Below are positions 62,150 through 64,000 of a stretch of 64,000 nucleotides of DNA, in pieces. The stretch comes from Blastomyces gilchristii SLH14081 (lineage: Eukaryota; Ascomycota; Eurotiomycetes; Onygenales; Ajellomycetaceae), in assembly GCF_000003855.2 (NCBI RefSeq), contig NW_003101679.1:372001-436000 (forward strand). Direction: 5' to 3'. Numbering within the stretch: the first letter of the stretch is position 1; each line of letters opens with the position of its first letter. The notes beneath the pieces were generated by a model, which saw only the letters and a program-made list of their open reading frames with translations, had not been told where the DNA came from and searched no databases. The position numbers and the translations under genes were made by a program.

Positions 62150-63480
62150 TAAAAATTATACTCTGAAAGTAGCTTCACTCATCTGGCTTGACATTCTGTC
62201 AAGCTCTTTGTTGTCAAGAAGTAATACAGATTTGTATGATTAGTAAGAACTTGCACTGAGTACTTACTACTCTGAAGATAATGTTATCAGATCTTAAAGA
62301 ATTTAACAATTGCTAACATCTTCTGATCATGAGTATTATATCTTTTCTATATAAGTGATAACTTCTTAAAGAAGAAGGTCACTGATCTTCATTCACAGTA
62401 TCTTATAGACTCTGTGAAAAAGCCTTCTCTTATAGATAATTCATTGTCTGTTTTCTCAGAAGTGATTATTCTCTGATTCTTTCAATGTTGAAAGACCTTC
62501 AGTGTCAACTGTGAAAAGATTTCACAGATCTCATTCTCAGATATATCAGTCTCACACTGACTGAGTAAATCAGAGTTAAAGTGATTCAGTATTGTAACAT
62601 CTGTAAAAGCTTGTTTCAATTCTACAAATACCTGTGTGATGTCTTGAGTGAGGATAAACAGTCTTATTTTTCTGTCTTTCACACTTTTCTTTAACAGATC
62701 TGTCAGAGAGACAGTAATCTGTGAATATATATAAATGAATTGTCTGTAGAAATTTGCAAATTCTAGAAACATCTGCATCTCACAGTACATTCACAGTGCT
62801 GGCCAGTTCTCAATGACAGAGACTCAGCTCCTGTTCATTGAAATGCTGTTCACTTTAATAATATAATCTAAGAAATCAATCTTCTGCATGTAGAATAAGC
62901 ATTTTTCAGTATTTGTATAGAGTTGATACTGTCTCAAGTGACTCAACACTTCTTGAACATGAGTATCATGTTCTTTCTCTGATTTCAAGAAGATTAGAAT
63001 ATTGTTCAGATATACTATATAGAAGATGTCAACAAGGCCCTGCAGCATCTCATTTATATAGATCTGAAAGATGGCTGAAGCATTACAAAGATCAAAAGAC
63101 AAAACAAGATATTCAAAATTATCATACTTAGTATGAAAAGCTGTTTTTCAAACATCATCTTTATTAACCCTGATTCTATGATAGATATTCTGTATATCAA
63201 TCTTTGAGAACATCTTTGCTTCAGATAATCAATCAATCATCTCATTAATCAATAGTAATGAATAGTGATTCTTAACTGTCATCTTATTAAGGTCTCTGTA
63301 GTCTATACATAAGCATAGCCTATCATTCTTCTTAAGTACAAAGAGTATAGACACCTCTGTCAGACTCTTTGATAAGTGTATTCAGTTCTTTGATTGTGCT
63401 TCTTCAAGATATTTGTGCAGAACATTCAATTCCTTTACAGATAAGTTGTAAAGAGGCCTGTACAGTGTCATTACACTGTC
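62150..63480 (-). pseudogene. reverse transcriptase and RNase H of gypsy G3 (broken)
   Basis: RT begins near 63,480. Motifs are LCLCIDYRDLNKMTVKNH near 63,265-63,320 (Asp kept), a KIDIQNIYHRIRV stretch near 63,160-63,210, LSFDLCNASAIFQIYINEML near 63,050-63,105, and the YxDD box as YLNNILIF near 63,000-63,025 (both Asp to Asn). The connection region FLEFANFYRQFIY lies near 62,720-62,765. RNase H continues to about 62,150 (TLSRQPDYNIINAE near 62,080-62,125 marks its end). The largest open piece is 62,482-62,790. Confidence 0.85.
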
Positions 63481-64000
63481 TTCAAGACAAATCTTATATC
63501 ATATCTTGATATCAGGAAACTTCACTGCTTCTCTTTCTAAAAAGATATTCTTATAATCTGTAAAGAGACATCATATACATCTATCTTCAATGACAGATAC
63601 TGCTGCTAATCTTGCAGCAAGAGTGATAGCTTCTTTACTTATTCTCAAGTCTCAATCATCTGCTATACAGTATATTGACTCTATCTTTTTCTCAAGATTC
63701 TTTCAATGAAACTCTTCAGATTTCTCTATCACTGTCTCTTCATCAGTGAGACAGTACTGTCACACCTGAGTAACTCAGTCAATGAGAGAATTGTTTTCTC
63801 TCAATTACAGAAGATCTAGAATGACATTCTCATCTATAATATTAACTGTGTGAAGAAGCAGACTGCTCTTCTTGAAGATTTCTTCTGAGTCTGTGATCAC
63901 ACACTTTACTTGAATTATATCAAAATAATGATATTTTATTTCATCAGTAAATTTCACATGATCTGACAGATCTATCTTCTTTCAACTCTTTATCAAAGAA

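Larger units (their letters stand above)
60480..64000 (-). mobile_element. Ty3/gypsy chromovirus G3, 5' part beyond window
   Basis: The minus-strand pol is ordered (from right) protease-RT linker, RT, RNase H, integrase. Gag and the 5' LTR lie beyond 64,000. Sequence and motifs differ from G1, G2 and G4, so this is a fourth gypsy lineage here. Multiple stops are present. Confidence 0.8.

Noticed and set aside
1..64000. TGA reading as Trp, suggesting a mitochondrial or reassigned genetic code
   Set aside because: TAA and TAG also interrupt the same frames, TGG survives in less-mutated copies at the same positions, and Pro, Gly and Asp codons are changed by the same transitions. Mutation explains all of it.
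1..64000. Many short open frames of 60-100 codons on both strands
   Set aside because: Most lie antisense or out of frame to recognised transposon domains, or in CT-rich low-complexity DNA, and carry no motif. Only those matching a domain or having unusual base content were kept.

Overview
The window is a transposon-only segment of a filamentous fungal genome, most likely a Pezizomycotina ascomycete. The evidence is a Tad-like LINE with an RNase H domain, Ty3/gypsy chromoviruses, a copia fragment, a hAT element with small fungal-type introns, and a Helitron/PIF1 helicase. No intact host gene, rRNA, tRNA or CRISPR array was seen. Nearly every reading frame is broken by C-to-T and G-to-A transitions, as expected of repeat-induced point mutation (RIP). 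Trp codons have become TGA, Pro has become Ser or Leu, and YxDD has become YxND or YxNN. The favoured sites appear to be CpG and the 5' C of CpC (the 3' G of GG) rather than the usual CpA.

Layout: 1-4,900 holds the 3' part of a gypsy chromovirus (G2, + strand). 4,900-6,960 is unassigned. 6,970-9,196 is the gag and start of pol of a copia element (- strand), followed by a tandem-repeat leader. Three copies of one gypsy family (G1), all on the - strand, follow: A at 10,090-17,848, B at 18,412-39,287 and C at 39,907-45,661. Each has matched LTRs (320, 330 and 314 bp) and a perfect 5-bp target-site duplication. A carries a 5'-truncated LINE. B carries a hAT MITE and a full-length LINE (23,291-37,938), which itself holds two further LINE copies and a second MITE. 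A third MITE lies at 46,038-46,541. A 5.86-kb hAT element with a recognisable transposase spans 46,789-52,647. C, the third MITE and the hAT all interrupt one Helitron/PIF1-type helicase gene (- strand) whose pieces lie between about 39,650 and 53,400. From 53,400 to the end are unassigned sequence, the integrase end of a gypsy element (G4, - strand), an Ala/Ser-rich ORF region, and the pol gene of another gypsy chromovirus (G3, - strand) that runs off the window.

The elements do not work together as a pathway. They record layered insertion: Helitron first; then G1 C, the hAT and a MITE into it; G1 B beside it; a full LINE into B; and then truncated LINEs and a MITE into that LINE. Each layer was subsequently mutated. 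Boundaries are supported by target-site duplications. Domain calls come from reading translations by eye through stop codons and are not database-checked.
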